A DNA stretch of 64,000 nt from assembly GCA_950295325.1 (NCBI GenBank), contig OX485803.1:72555554-72619553 (forward strand). The letters are read 5' to 3'. The notes beneath the pieces are model-generated. The model was not told the DNA's origin and made no database searches. It saw only the letters and a list, made by a program, of their open reading frames with translations. Below are positions 1 to 11,747 of the stretch, in pieces (the stretch's first letter is position 1; each line of letters begins with the position of its first letter). A program made the position numbers and the translations under genes. The DNA is from Polytrichum commune. Its lineage: Eukaryota > Streptophyta > Polytrichopsida > Polytrichales > Polytrichaceae.

Positions 1-1786
1 CTAATACCCTGGAGGAAGTTTGAGAATGTTTTTGTAGGCCAGAATTCTGAAGGTGGTGATCGCCATGCTCTTAGATTGGAGCACAAGACCACTCCTCCTT
101 CTGAATTCATATCCTTCCTTAAACCCAAGCTTGCAGAGTTTGTGGTACACAATTTTGAGGCAAAATGGCAAGATGGTCAATTTAAATCCTGCCTGGAAAA
201 CTTGTCCAGTGATCAAATCCTGTCTGTTATTGACTTTGCTGAAAACTATTCCTTTCAATGGCAAAACGAGGTGCAATCCCAACATTGGCAGTCATTCCAG
301 GTGACAATACTAGTGCACATTACCTTTCGAATTGATCCGGGCTGGGATGAAGTGGATGTCAAGTCCAAATTACTTACTGAGTATCACTTCTATGTGAGTG
401 ATGACAAAACCCATGATAATTTATTTGTGCAATATTGTTTTGGTTTGCATTGGCTTTTTTTGGGGGAGTCTGGCCATGCACTACCAGTGGAGCACATAGT
501 TTTCTCTGATGGATGCTCTTCTCAATTTAAGTGCGCAAGGTCCCTTTTTTTTGTGACCCGCTATCCTACGCTAACCAGAAGCCCAGACCTACCTAATGGG
601 TGTGCTATGCAATGGAATCACTTTGGCTCTGGGCACGGCAAGGGACGTTGGGATGGGGCAGGAGCAACAATCAAACAAGCTCTTCGGGCAGAGCAGGTGA
701 AACCTGATGGTATTAGGCTTCACAATGCGAGTGATGCAGTTGCTTACCTTAGGCAATATATGGGTCGGCAATACGCTGGGTATTCCAATGTGCGTAGGGA
801 TGTCAGACGATATTTTCATGAGGTGGCCACCACTGATGTTGTGCGTGCAGATCAATTTAATGCCTGCACTGTGGAGGGAACTAGATCATTTCACCAGGTT
901 CGTAGTGTAGGATTGGATATGATTTCCTTGCAGGTCCGGACACTATCATGTTTCTGTAGCTTCTGTCAAGATGGAGGTGATGGCCCTTGTGATAATGATG
1001 ACTATGTGGAGCCTTATAAACTTATTAGGATTGAGCCTTGCAACACAGATGACGTGCGCGCAGATGTGGAACATGTTGATGTCATTGGGGAGGGTGACAG
1101 GGAGGCGATAGCTGCTAGCTTGGAGGTTGGGGATCATTTTGCAGTTGTTGCTGATGAGGGAAACTCCGAGGATGCAGATTTTTGGATTTTAATTACTGAA
1201 GTGACTCTTCAAGCAGTCGAGGAAGAATCCAAGGAAGATTGTTGGGGCCAAAAGGTGTACAAGGGAGAGCAAATTGTGGTAGGCAGGTACTATAAGCAAA
1301 AAGGAAGGAGTATGAGATCTTATGTACTCTGCGATGCTGGTCCTGCTTATATCTATTCCCATTTGGTAATTGCTGCAAAGTTTGCAATGTTGCCGGCTCG
1401 GCATCGACAAAAAGGTGGGAGGGAGGGGACACAGGTACATACAATCCATACAAGCCCCACTTCATTTAGTATGCACATCTTAAAACTTATTTAAATAGCA
1501 AGTTATTGAAGTTAGTTCTGTTAGGCAAAAGGGAATTATATGATACCTGCGGGCTTTAGTTTTCCAATATAATGCCATGTGATTGTTTGCGCTCAACATT
1601 TTAGCTTGATGGGATAGGAGGATGGGTTGTTATGCAAAACCATCCTTTGATTCCATGTTGTGGTGATCATGATGTTGTGGGGCATTAAAGGTTTCATCCT
1701 AATTATTCCTTGTGTGTGTTGGTTAGGTGTACACTCTCCCTGCAGCTGCTCATGAACTCATAGAAGCCAGGCTCAGTGCAACTTGA
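1..1786 (+). CDS. DDE-transposase-like / domesticated transposase protein, 3' part (5' end outside window)
   Basis: The frame is open from base 1, and the first possible initiator is only a TTG, so the gene begins left of the window. The first exon ends at 1434 in a CAG|GTACAT donor. A phase-0 acceptor (ggttag|GTGTAC) at 1727 adds a 19-codon last exon ending in TGA at 1786, giving a 292-bp intron. Visible motifs are IDFAENYSF, then HWQSFQVT, then FSDGCSSQFK, then GSGHGKGRWDGAGATIK. The spaced acidic residues (DFAENY, SDGC, WDGAG) are those I would propose for an RNase-H-like DDE core; this motif series is known from uncharacterised transposase-like proteins of invertebrates and non-seed plants. 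The C-terminal ~110 residues (GDHFAVVAD to KFAMLP) look BAH-like. There is no frameshift or stop, so it may be functional or recently mobile. Family assignment is by remembered motifs only. Confidence 0.6.
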
Positions 1787-3435
1787 GACAATCATCTAAC
1801 AACGTGGAGTTTGTAGCTAGGGTGATGTGTACTAGTGATTTAGATGATCAGTTCTACCTAAGTGCAATAGTGCCTCTTGTACCAAATATATTCCTCATTT
1901 CAAATGTGCTACCATCCCACTGGTGGACTTTTGGTTCCAAATTCAATTCATTTCATTAGCCTACAATGTGCTATGGGTTCGGGTTGAAATTTTGATGTGC
2001 CCCTTCTCATTCTTATTATGTTGAGGCAGTCAATGATTGTAAATTCTGGACATTAATTTTTAATTGTGGACAGCGGTTTAGGGTTTGCACCTGTGAATAC
2101 AAAGCAAGTTCATGGTCAATAAAGCACAAGTGTTTTTTGTTGCCTTCTTATTTCCATACCATCCCTGACTATTTGTAACAAGTTTCCACACATTTTGATG
2201 AAACTGAGTTGTTGGTATTTTGAATATGTTCGTTTTGTTTGCATACGGGCTTGGGCAATAGATATTTTCAAGGACACTCACAATAAATTTAACATTGTAG
2301 CTATCATATGATATAAAGTGACATTGAGCCAAATTTGAAGATTATGTGTACTCCATCGGAAAATCCCTAAGCATGCAAGGCACTTAATTATAACTATATC
2401 CACTAAGGCCTGCTTCCCATTGCATTGTTTGGCTTACTTCGTACACCACCTATGGAACACTAAGCTTAAGATGTAGACATGCTATATAGAAGATATAAGG
2501 CAAAAATTTCTTAACCAGAGTTAATTAGACAGATACAGTCAAGCAACCTTGTAGCTTATGGCTTAAAGTAGGGAGAGCGAACTGACAACCTCATACATGT
2601 CTTATTCCTCCAAAAGTTTTGTTTTCAACATCAGCAATATTTGTAGGGCTCAATACTATACACAACATTCAACCCTATATATTCTAGTACAACGAAAATA
2701 AAAATGCATGTGTTCACTCCATTCTTGAATCAGGCATCTCAGTTAGTAGCTACCGATTGGTTGTAGATTGCATGACGAAAACAACAACACAAGGGAGAAG
2801 AAAATGTTCACACAATCTATATGGTCTTTGCACATTTGAAAGGAATCTACATATTTGTCATTGCTTGTTGTTGGTATATAAAAAAAAACCCTTCCTCTAA
2901 AATAGAAGTACTAGTAAATGCTATACCACTCAAAAAAGTAACGTTGCCAAAATTGGACCATCCAATTACCACATGGTACCATCTATTTCCTATGTGTACA
3001 GGGTGGATGGTACTTTGTTGTTCCAAGGGTGAAGTTCTTGACCTCCTGAGTGTCAGACACACAAACAGAGTGTCAATTTCAACAATCCAGCATTGGTAGT
3101 GAGGAGCCAACACTGTCTAATACCTCAATAAAACATAATAAATGAAATATAAACCAAAAAATTGCGCAATGTGAGGGGTGCTGAAACTTACCTCTTTAGG
3201 ATATGTTGGCCTCAAGTGCAATTGAATGTGGTAAGCTTATCCAGATTGCACGCCTGGCAATGCCACCATCCATGTACATTAGTAAGTCTTATCTTGTATG
3301 CAAAAAACCAAAAACGTGAGACAACAAGGACCCCTGCATATAAATTTCCTCAAAACCTACCAGCAAGAACTCAATTCAACAAAACCATGCTTCAAGAACA
3401 ATGCCTTGCTATAAAAAGAAAGGTTAAGCACATAC
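1787..3435. other. Gene-poor interval; possible short terminal exon of the next gene
   Basis: I see no supported gene on either strand. On the minus strand, an acceptor-like cataca AG at about 3293 could supply a very short last exon (AT AAG ACT TAC TAA) for the gene ending at 3436, and a consensus donor AAAGAG|GTAAGT sits near 3192. These hints are too weak to call as exons. Confidence 0.4.
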
Positions 3436-5089
3436 CTTGTTCGACTTCCATTTGCACACATGTTTTCTGCTTCAACCGAAGAAGGCAAGCTTCATAGTGA
3501 TGGAGCTTTGTCAATTCACCCTTGTGCTGCTCAACCTTAGTTCTAAGTTCAAACCTGACTTCCCCAATTTCATGGCATATCTTCTCCAATTCAAGAATTG
3601 AATCCTGCACTTCTGCCAATCCGAACTTGTGCACATCATTTCCATCAATGGACTCTAAACCTACGACTTGGACCTTGGCAGAATGTAGACGACCTTCAGC
3701 ATTGTTCATTTTGTAGAGCAGATCGCAGACTTTTGTCTGCATGGCTTCCAACTCTTCTGTGCAAACCTTCACAGTTTGTCTTTTCTTCAGCACAAGCCCA
3801 TTGATGTCACTGATTTGAGTGGCCAAGCTGGATTTTGCAAACTTGGCTCCCTCACCCAAATGGAAAGCTCTCCCCTCTTCCTCTGCACTATCAGGGGATC
3901 CTACTTGCAAAAATTTCCTTTTCAATGCTAACTGTCCAATTTTGAATTCCAAGAGTTCTCTCTTGAATTTCACTTGGTCCTCTCTCAATCTCACTTCCTT
4001 CAGCCTCACTGCCCTCTCCATGACAATCAAGCCATTGTCATCAATATCTGTTGCAAGTGTAGGTGGCATTTGCAACCCTTCAGACACAACAGGTGGAGTG
4101 GCAGATTGACCAGCTACTGGCGCAACATCAGAGTGGACCAGACCATCAGGGTTTAGCTCTCCCACTAGCTTCTCTTTGTCTGGAGGTGTGTTGAGCTCGT
4201 ATTGTGTTGCTACCTTGTCATCAAAGGGACACTCACCACCTACTTCTGCCCCCAGTTGCTCCTCTCCAATGCAAACTGTAGGTGCACCTTGACACACAAC
4301 TCCCTGGCTAGGTGATTGGAGGTGTTCCGCATCAGGGCCACCATGAATTGTAGGTGCAGGTTGCACAATAACCTCTTCAACAACCTGGTGCTCATTAACT
4401 GCTACATGATCAAGTACAAGTGCTTCATCCCCTACATGGTCTTGTTCTTGAGTGGAGTTGCCTTCATGCAACCCATTGTCAGCTGCTTTAGTTGCATCTT
4501 TCTTCCCTCCCTCCACTTCCTCCTCCTTGTCTTTCTGATCCACTTCCTCCTTCTCCTCTTGATCCTTCTCCTCCTGATCCTTCTCCTCCTGATCCTTATC
4601 CTCCTGATCCTCCTCCTCCTGATCCTCCTCTTCCTCCAACTCCAAGTCCTCATCTGTATCTTCACTGTCCTCCTCTTCCTCATCCTCCTCTTCCTCCTCT
4701 TCCTCCCCATCTTGGCTGGAAGAGGAATTTTTATACTCAGGAAGTGGTACGAAACTTCCCTTCCTCCTGTGCACACTTTCAGCAAATTTCGCCCAATTGA
4801 TGCTAAATCCCTTGCGCTCTGCAAGCACTCCAAGTGCAAAGGTAAGGTTGATGTCAGAATTCTGAGTCTGCTTGCGCTGGTACACTTGGCGAATGAGGGT
4901 CTCGATCCTGGTCTTCAATGCCTCATCCTCATGGGTAGTGTAGCGAAACCCGTTGTTGCTCTTGCGCTTTCCCCATAATTTCTCGCATTCCTTCTTAGAG
5001 GCATAGCGTTTCCCCATGTTGGGAGAAGGAAACAACCCCTTTCCTGGTAGACCCACAACATCTTGAAACCACCTCCAACTCCCCTCCAT
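3436..5089 (-). CDS. Acidic coiled-coil protein with a domain shared by the neighbouring RING gene
   Basis: The ATG at 5089 opens a 551-codon exon. At 3436 it meets a good donor (GAACAAG|GTATGT, phase 1), so the frame running to 3392 is intron read-through and a short 3' exon is missing from the call. Residues ~10-110 carry a domain with the pattern WF-x2-V-x-GL-x-G-x-G, then ECEKLWGKRK, then LTFALGVLAERKGFSINWAKFAESVHRRKG. The same pattern occurs at the N-terminus of the next gene. It is followed by a Glu/Asp-rich tract with several EEKDQ repeats (about residues 125-195), a proline/valine-rich linker, and a C-terminal Lys/Glu-rich helical region that looks coiled-coil. There is no signal peptide or membrane span. 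A nuclear or chromatin protein is plausible; I do not recognise the family. The opposite strand of the acidic tract makes a meaningless proline-rich ORF. Confidence 0.65.
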
Positions 5090-5702
5090 AGAAATCTGCT
5101 ACAACAAATCTAAACCCAATCCCTACACCAGTGCAACCAATCCTCAATACCTGGCAACTGACTAGCATGTGGTAGCTTAGAAAAGAGAGGTGCAGAACTA
5201 AGCTATGAAGACTTTCAAACTGCAGCTCATGCAATAAGGTAAGGTTGTGGGTAAGAGTAGAGAGAGGAGTGGGAAATGCACCAGCACGTATGGCCAACTT
5301 GACTGCTTGGATTGGAGGGGAGTCTCTAGAAGCTGCATGAAAACATTAGAAGTACTAGGACATGTGTCAGTTTAAATCATTTGTGCCAATAAGGAACTGA
5401 AATCATGAGGATGGGCCACATGTATGATTTCCAAGTGTAATCATTTCCCAAGTAGCCTAAACCTTGTCCTAATCATTGACAATCAAATAAAACAACTAAC
5501 TACGTAATCATTGTCCCTGGAATGTTATAAATGAACAACTAGGTCTACATGTGCTTATGTAGTACGTGTAACAAGTAGATGATAATTGATGCATAATCAC
5601 TCGATATACAATGAGTAACCATAAGTTCACTTAAATAACGAATGCAAGGAACACTCAATTTTTATTTCCATAATGCTAAGTGAAAAAAAGCACCTCTAAT
5701 CA
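5090..5702. other. Intergenic, AT-rich
   Basis: This is the upstream region of the gene starting at 5089 and the downstream region of the gene ending at 5703. No further gene, RNA or repeat structure was recognised. Confidence 0.5.
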
Positions 5703-8700
5703 TCACTTGCCCCTCCCACCTCGTCTGGACCTATTGTCATGACGAGCGGAGGCGGACTTAGAAGGACTGCCAGCCAACAACTTCATAACCTCTTTGTTGG
5801 CAACTGGTTTTTGGCCCCCTTGTTTACTTAGGAAAGCAGAAGGGTCCTCAGCTGGACCCTCAGTTCTAGTCACTCTTTTCGCAAAATTACCTGGCATTGT
5901 AGGGTTTTTCCTTTTCACATGAGGGATGTTGTCATGTGATTTAACAATTTGATCAGACTCAGACTGAATATCTACAGAGGTGCAGGCTGGAAGGTCATGA
6001 ACATCCAAGGATGAGTTAGAGATCTTCTCCTTTGAATCTAAGGCATCTGTATACTTATCCAACTTGTCTTCCAAACAATTGCTGGTGTAATTTGTTTCCT
6101 GGTTTGGTTTGGGATCACTAGGACAACCTCTCTCCTCATCATCATCACTACTATCAGTATACGTATCATTTAAACCCAAAAGTACACTATTTCCACTACC
6201 ACAAGATGCTCTTCTAGGTCTGTTTTGCCCTGAACCAGTAGGGGTCTCCAATATAGCCAATTCATCTTCAGAATTAGACTCATCATAGTCAAAATCAAAA
6301 TCTGGCTCTTTGAATCCATGGATTTCCATCCCACTACGTCCTTGACTAGCAATTTTAGCGCGTTTATTGGTTGGAAATCTAATGGTCCTCCTAACCACCG
6401 GTTGAACACTTGCATTGAAAGCATTCCCTAGACCCACCATAGTACCTATTGGTTTCGGGTTAGCACGCTTTGATCCTGATATGAGGTCACAGCAAGTTGG
6501 ACACAAAAGTAGGTCTTTTGCACACGTTGTGCAAACACAAGTATGACCACATGGCTGCATCACAACCCATGCAAAGGAGTATTAATAGATAATTTTGGAG
6601 ACCAACATTAGACCTATAATCCAATATTGAGTTGTTCAAATAAAACATGTATGGTTTTATACAATGACAGGTGTAATCAACCCAAACACTCACCTCCAAT
6701 GTAGCCATGGGTTTGCATTTCTCAAAGCAAATGATGCATTGAAGGCTAGTTGTGTCTAACCCTGGCGAATTTCCATTGTCAGCTTCCACCAATGATGATT
6801 TCTGTGAAATCGCTGGTTGATGGCATTTCTTTGAGGCCACCTCTGCATATTCTTCTGCACATGCATCACTTCTAGGAATGAAGTTGTCTTGACTTGCTGA
6901 TGTATGGGTCCTCAAAGAGCATGATGGCTCAGGTATTGTTGAGTTTGTGTCGCCCAACCCTTGAAAAATAGTGGTGGAAGCTCCAAAGTCTGAATGGACA
7001 TCTGCAGCCAAGATCAAGGACTTATATAGGAATCAGGAATGCAAAAACATAGTCCTGGTCCAAAAACAATCTAGGTCCTTAAACAATCTAGTCCTGATTT
7101 CTGCATTCATGATTTTTGCAACCCTGAGTTCATGTCCTTAAATCAGGAAGCTAGAAATCATGTCCTTAAATCAGGAATCATGAGATATCCTGGTCCAAAG
7201 TCAATCTAGGAATTAATACCACATAGTCATGGCATCCAAATGAACCTGGGATCACTTCCTGTTTCCAAACAATATTCCTATTGATATTAAATAGGTTCCT
7301 AGTACTGAAGGACCCTAGGAAATTGTGACATGATTCAAAAAAATGGCAGGAATGGAAGAAAATGCTATGTTGACAGGCAAGGACAATAGGAAATTGGTTC
7401 CTGGATGACAATGGGGGTAGGAATGGAAGCAAAGGGGTAGGGAAATAGGCATAACAGTCAATGAGCTAGTTCTTGACTCTTGAGAATGGTATGATTGGTA
7501 TTTCCACACTTCCTGGCATTGAAGTGGGCCTAAGTTTTTGGTCCTGGTTCCTAAAACTTGCAAGGTTGCAAATGAAGGCAACTTTTTAGTTGCCTGGGAG
7601 AAGGAATTGAAAACATAGTTGTACATACTGGAAGATTTGTAAGTACAACAAATCCTAGTGGGGTAGGGGACTAAGGAAATATGGTAGTGCTTCCTAATAG
7701 ACACCTACATTCAATGTGAACACCCACCCCACAGTAAATAACAAGATAAATGAATAGATTGCAACAATGTGTAGAGCTGAGTAGATATCCATAGCCTAAG
7801 GAGGTGGAATGTAGAACTCATTCTACATGCGCACAAAAATAATATGAATCAAATTCAAGTAGCAAGGCATAACATACATATGTATGATGCACCCTTGGAA
7901 CATCAAAGAACTTGAAATTTTATCATCTAAGTTCATAAATGCAGCAAGGGTACATACAAACATTTGGTAAGCGTAACTTAGAATGATGCAAACATATTTT
8001 GACCTCATGTCTTATATCTTGTGCACAAAATGCCATAAAAACAATGTAAAGATCTAAAATTATCGTCGAACAATCAATTAGGGGTAGGGCTCACCAGACA
8101 TAGCTGCAGAGTGGAGTTGATGATCGCCAGTCTTTGGAATTACAAATCCAAATGACAATCGCCATTGCAAATCAAATTCCTGTTGACAGCTTTGTAACTT
8201 GCACTTGTTGGACGTGCTAATGTGCATACCAAGGCACCAAGGGTGGTAGCAGTGACCGCATGAGGATACACATATATCATTAACATGGAAACTTTCTTTG
8301 CAAAAGATACAATCTTGAACATTCAGTTGACCACATTGGGACTTAGTCCTATCAGCCCTACCAATAGGTTCAGGGTGGGTGGTTAATAAAATGCCACCCT
8401 TCAACTTAGTCAAATAGTCAGCAATGAGTGTCAACATCCTTTCTAGAACAACCTGATGTTCTACTTCCTCCCCATATCCCTCTTCACAACTGGCTAGTTC
8501 ATTTTGTTTGAGAATAAAATCTTTCTCAGTTGCGGAAAGTTTTAAAAGAGATGATTGGACATTCCGTTCCTCACAACGCAATCTTTGTTGCAATTGAGCA
8601 ACAGAATCTTCCTCATGTGCATTAATTGATGAAAATGCCTCAACAGTTTCTTCCACCACAAAAGATGCTTCCGGAGTAGGAATGGGATTACACTCAAATG

Positions 8701-9637
8701 AAAGTGCATCTTGCAAAGCAACACGAGCTCTAGAAAGTTCACATTCCGCATCAGTATGGAGACCTTTAAGAACATCTAGCATGAGTTTTGCCCTCTTGAA
8801 GTCCATCTCAATATCAGATTTAGTGTCACTACTAGCACGGAGCCGTTCCTTTGACTGTAACAATGATTTTTGCTTAGAAAGAAGTAACTCATGTAGTCTA
8901 CTAATGAGGTCCTCTGTTCCACCAACTGTTAGATCAGGGGCCATCCCTGCCTTCACCCTTGTATTTAGAACACTAAAGCTACCACGCTTAATAGACACCC
9001 CAGATTCGACCTTCCCTTTAGTTGCCCGCAACATTAGAGAACGATTCACAGGTGTCCGAAAACTACCCTTCCTATCAGGTCCAAGCAAAGAACCAGTAGA
9101 CTTAGGTTTTAGGGCAGGGGAAAGGAGTTGTGAACCAGCTCCTACAATAGAAACAGGGAGTTGGGCAATGGAACTCCCTGGAGGTAGCTCTGGCCATGAT
9201 CTAGTTGCCGCATTGAGGGAGTCGGAACTGGTGCCCTCCTTGGCCAATTTCTTGGCCTTTTTGACATTCTCCAAAGACACCCTTTTTTTGTGTAGGTGCA
9301 CTGCAAAAGATGCCCAATTCACAGGGATGCCCTTGTTCTCTGCTACAATGGCTCGTGCCCACTCCAAGGTCAATTGGTCATTGAGGACTTGATCTCTGAG
9401 GGTCACTCTGGAGTACAAATTCACCACTGATTCTTGGAACTCCCTACTAGGCTTCTCATTGACCTTCCAGCCATTCTTATCCTTACGAGGTCCAAAAATC
9501 TCACAAATCTCCTCATTAGAGACGTCACCCTCTTGCAAAGACTTCACCTCCCTCCCTTCTCCTCTCAAACCTTGGACATTGATGAAATAGTGGAGATCTA
9601 GAATGGATTCATCCTGGAATGATAACAGAAGATGCAT
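5703..9637 (-). CDS. Three-exon double-RING protein, probable E3 ubiquitin ligase
   Basis: The model joins 9637-8095, 7001-6694 and 6554-5703 (about 900 aa). Donor TCTG|GTGAGC at 8095 (phase 1) joins acceptor GGCTGCAG|AT at 7001. Donor TTGGAG|GTGAGT at 6694 (phase 0) joins acceptor ATGCAG|CCA at 6554. The second junction rebuilds one RING from two halves: CIICFEKCKPMATLE, then PCGHTCVCTTCAKDLLLCPTC, the C3HC4 form of the XIAP/neuralized type. Exon 1 also has an upstream RING-H2-like cluster: C-x2-C, SSCGHCYHPWC, then C-x3-C, the last spacing being one residue longer than usual. The N-terminus repeats the neighbour's domain (LTLEWARAIVAENKGIPVNWASFAVHLHKKR). A coiled-coil-like middle, an acidic stretch and a basic RRGGRGK tail follow. 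The start is uncertain: 9637 is the first in-frame ATG, but a TTCCAG|GAT acceptor lies just inside it, so a 5' exon may exist. Expected role: substrate ubiquitination, probably nuclear. Confidence 0.7.
7002..8094 (-). other. Long intron of the double-RING gene
   Basis: This 1093-bp interval lies between the exon-1 donor and exon-2 acceptor described for the RING gene. At 7030-7210 it holds short imperfect repeats of two phrases (tccttaaatcaggaa and cctggtccaaa-caatctagg). No separate gene is visible. Confidence 0.6.
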
Positions 9638-10271
9638 AAGTGGAGATGAAGAAATCACCGTCTGGTCCAAGATAGATAGACATGTACATTTGAAATCTGA
9701 AATTGCCAAAACCAACCTGTTTCGCCATAGCCAACTCTAAACCCAATGAGTTTATGGAAACAACGCAAAAAAAACAACATCAAATGACATCAGTGTACAA
9801 CCTGAAGGTTGCCGCTCGCTCGAACTCTCGCGCGCAAGCAGAGCCCCTAAGTCCTCGCCCAATAACCCTACCCTATCACCATTCTTCGCTAGTGAGCCGC
9901 ATGTAGTTGCTATTTTCGTCACCGAGTTTCGGCGGGACCAGGAGGTCCTTAGGATTTTTTTCGAACAGACTAGCTTACCAATCGATATAGGCGGGACTCC
10001 CTTTTGACAGCAAGGATGATAAGGTTGTGTCAGTTAAAAGAGCCAATAGGAAAAATACTAATTATTTCCTACATGAAAATAACTTTAATGGTCGTCCACC
10101 TTCTATTTCCTGCAACTTTTCCTAGGTGGTTCCTAGTGGAGCCACCCAAGGATGCTTACACCCGTATCTTTCGCCTATCGGATTACAACTAAGGAACCGG
10201 GGCACGGGTAGTCCGCTCCCCACGAGCGTTTGAAGGTACTTAAGTAGGTCTAACAAAAAGCGGTCTCAAAC
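9638..10271. other. Intergenic; possible GC-rich 5' leader of the RING gene
   Basis: About 9800-9905 is noticeably GC-rich, and on the minus strand it ends in a donor-like TTCAG|GTTGTA near 9801. This fits a non-coding first exon of the RING gene. The rest shows no recognised gene. Confidence 0.35.
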
Positions 10272-10892
10272 CTTCTCGACCGTCCACGTGGGGCAAACTA
10301 TGAAGTTCGAGGTCGGGTTCAAAATGTTCTTGGAAGCGCTATCGTCCACCATCAACGTGTTGTCACGGGTGGGACGAACGTCGTAGGGACAACTGACCAT
10401 GGTCGGACGCTGGTCCCATACGACTGGCTTCAAGACCTTAAGAAATTGGTTTACGGCGGGGTTGTTGGGCTTCTTCACAACCCTGCCCTCGGGGGTGTAT
10501 AATGTTTTACAAGAATCTTGTCCTAGGACCAAGTACGGGGGTTGGAGTCCCTTGAAGATGAACTCCACGACGGCCTGGGTGTTCTCGGACTTCATGGAGC
10601 TCCACACGATCACCCACCATTTGGATAGGGCGACCTGCAGGAAGCGCCGAAGCCACGGGCGGAGGTACACTAGCTTGCTTTTGATGTACGCGGGGGGACC
10701 ATCGTAGTTCCCGTCCTCGGGCTTGCAGAAAGACACCGTGGGGACCTTGGGACAGTGCACGCACTGGACGAGGACCCCGTTGAGGTCTAGCACCAGGAAC
10801 CGTGTCTTGGGCGGCGGAGACGGGGAGGGCAAAATCGGGGGGACCACCGCGCTGTCCTCCACGCTCCTCGGGGAGGACCGGTGGGGAGCCAC
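10272..10892 (-). CDS. FCP1/NIF-like HAD phosphatase-fold protein, partial
   Basis: A ~205-codon frame shows the FCP1-homology (NLI-interacting factor) pattern. Motif I is LVLDLNGVLV near residue 35, motif II is VIVWSSMKSENT, and motif III is LMVDDSASKN followed by FIVCP. HAD phosphatases of this type normally carry DxDxT; here the second Asp is Asn (DLN), a variant I know from plant FCP1-domain proteins, so phosphatase activity is doubtful. The frame has no ATG: translation back to a stop near 10950 gives only GTG/CTG-type starts, and a CCGCAG|GGATCGG acceptor at 10910 suggests an upstream exon. At 10272 a GAGAAG|GTTTGA donor cuts the protein before the usual C-terminal helices. It may be an internal exon or a gene fragment. 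It lies in the GC-richer 10-17 kb block. Confidence 0.6.
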
Positions 10893-11334
10893 GACGCTAT
10901 GCTCCGATCCCTGCGGCGACGAGCGAGAGAAGGCGGCGAGGACTATGTTATGCTATGTTTAATTCAAGCAGAACGGAAATTTTGTGCAAACACAAGAAGA
11001 ATTGGACCATTCGTGGCAACAAAAACATACAAGGGGAACAACATACATTGGGACACGGATGCTAACATATGGGCGCCAAAAATAATAATTTTATTGTTAC
11101 AAATCTCTATGTACAATTTGAGGGGGGGGGGGGGGGCGCGGTGAACGAGGGCATTCACACTATCCTAATTGTACATCTACAAAATTGGTTGCGCGCCGCC
11201 AAGGTTGAGCGTAGTCGAGTGAGGTGAGACGAAGGGGATCGCGGGGGGAGCACGTTGTTGGGTGCGTCGGGGGGGTGTAGTTCCTCATAGCTAGGGGGGG
11301 ACAAGACCACGCCAACAAGACAATGACCAAGGAG
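10893..11334. other. Gene-free interval with a 15-base G run
   Basis: No gene is supported. A homopolymer of 15 G at about 11122-11136 is followed by G-rich runs on the plus strand up to 11300. Confidence 0.45.
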
Positions 11335-11747
11335 GTTTGGGTCGGTCGACCCAAACTGGGAGGGCTCAGTGTGTTACCTCGCCCTGGTCATGTCTCGACA
11401 ATGTGGATGCCTCCACCGTCCCCGGTGCCCCACCTCTCTCGCCACCGCCTTCTCCGCCTACGTCAGGGACCTTGTCCTGCAAAGGTTGAGCATCAGGCCC
11501 TTGTCCTAAACCAATCTCCGCATATGCATCATGCATGGGTTCATCGATTTGGTTAGAATTAGAGGTATCACCAGGCCCTTGGAGGCCTTCAACATCTAAC
11601 ATGGTTGTGTCTCTTTGAGACACAAGTTCGTCAAAGGAGGACTGAGCTGCTCCGGGGTTTGGGTCGGGCGACCCAAACTATCCTGCATCGAGGGAGGCGC
11701 CTTGGGGCACTACAGTCGAGGGTGGGTTTGGGTCGGTCGACCCAAAC
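11335..11747. repeat. Three 22-bp palindromes (10-2-10)
   Basis: Copies lie at 11335-11356 (centre GT), 11657-11678 (centre GG) and 11726-11747 (centre GT). All three have intact arms GTTTGGGTCG and CGACCCAAAC. The last two overlap the end of the minus-strand ORF 12244-11678: one is read in frame and the other supplies the last base of its stop codon. Confidence 0.9.

Noticed and set aside
4432-4978. Long proline/leucine-rich and arginine-rich ORFs opposite or beside the acidic gene
   Set aside because: They are other-frame readings of the Glu/Asp repeat tract of the gene at 3436-5089 and have no recognisable features of their own.
6487-7017. Separate small gene with half a RING finger
   Set aside because: Its ends coincide with consensus splice sites in the right phases, so it is the middle exon of the double-RING gene.
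8078-8094. TAA at 8078 as the end of a gene
   Set aside because: It lies just past a GTGAGC donor that joins in phase to the next exon, so it is intron read-through.
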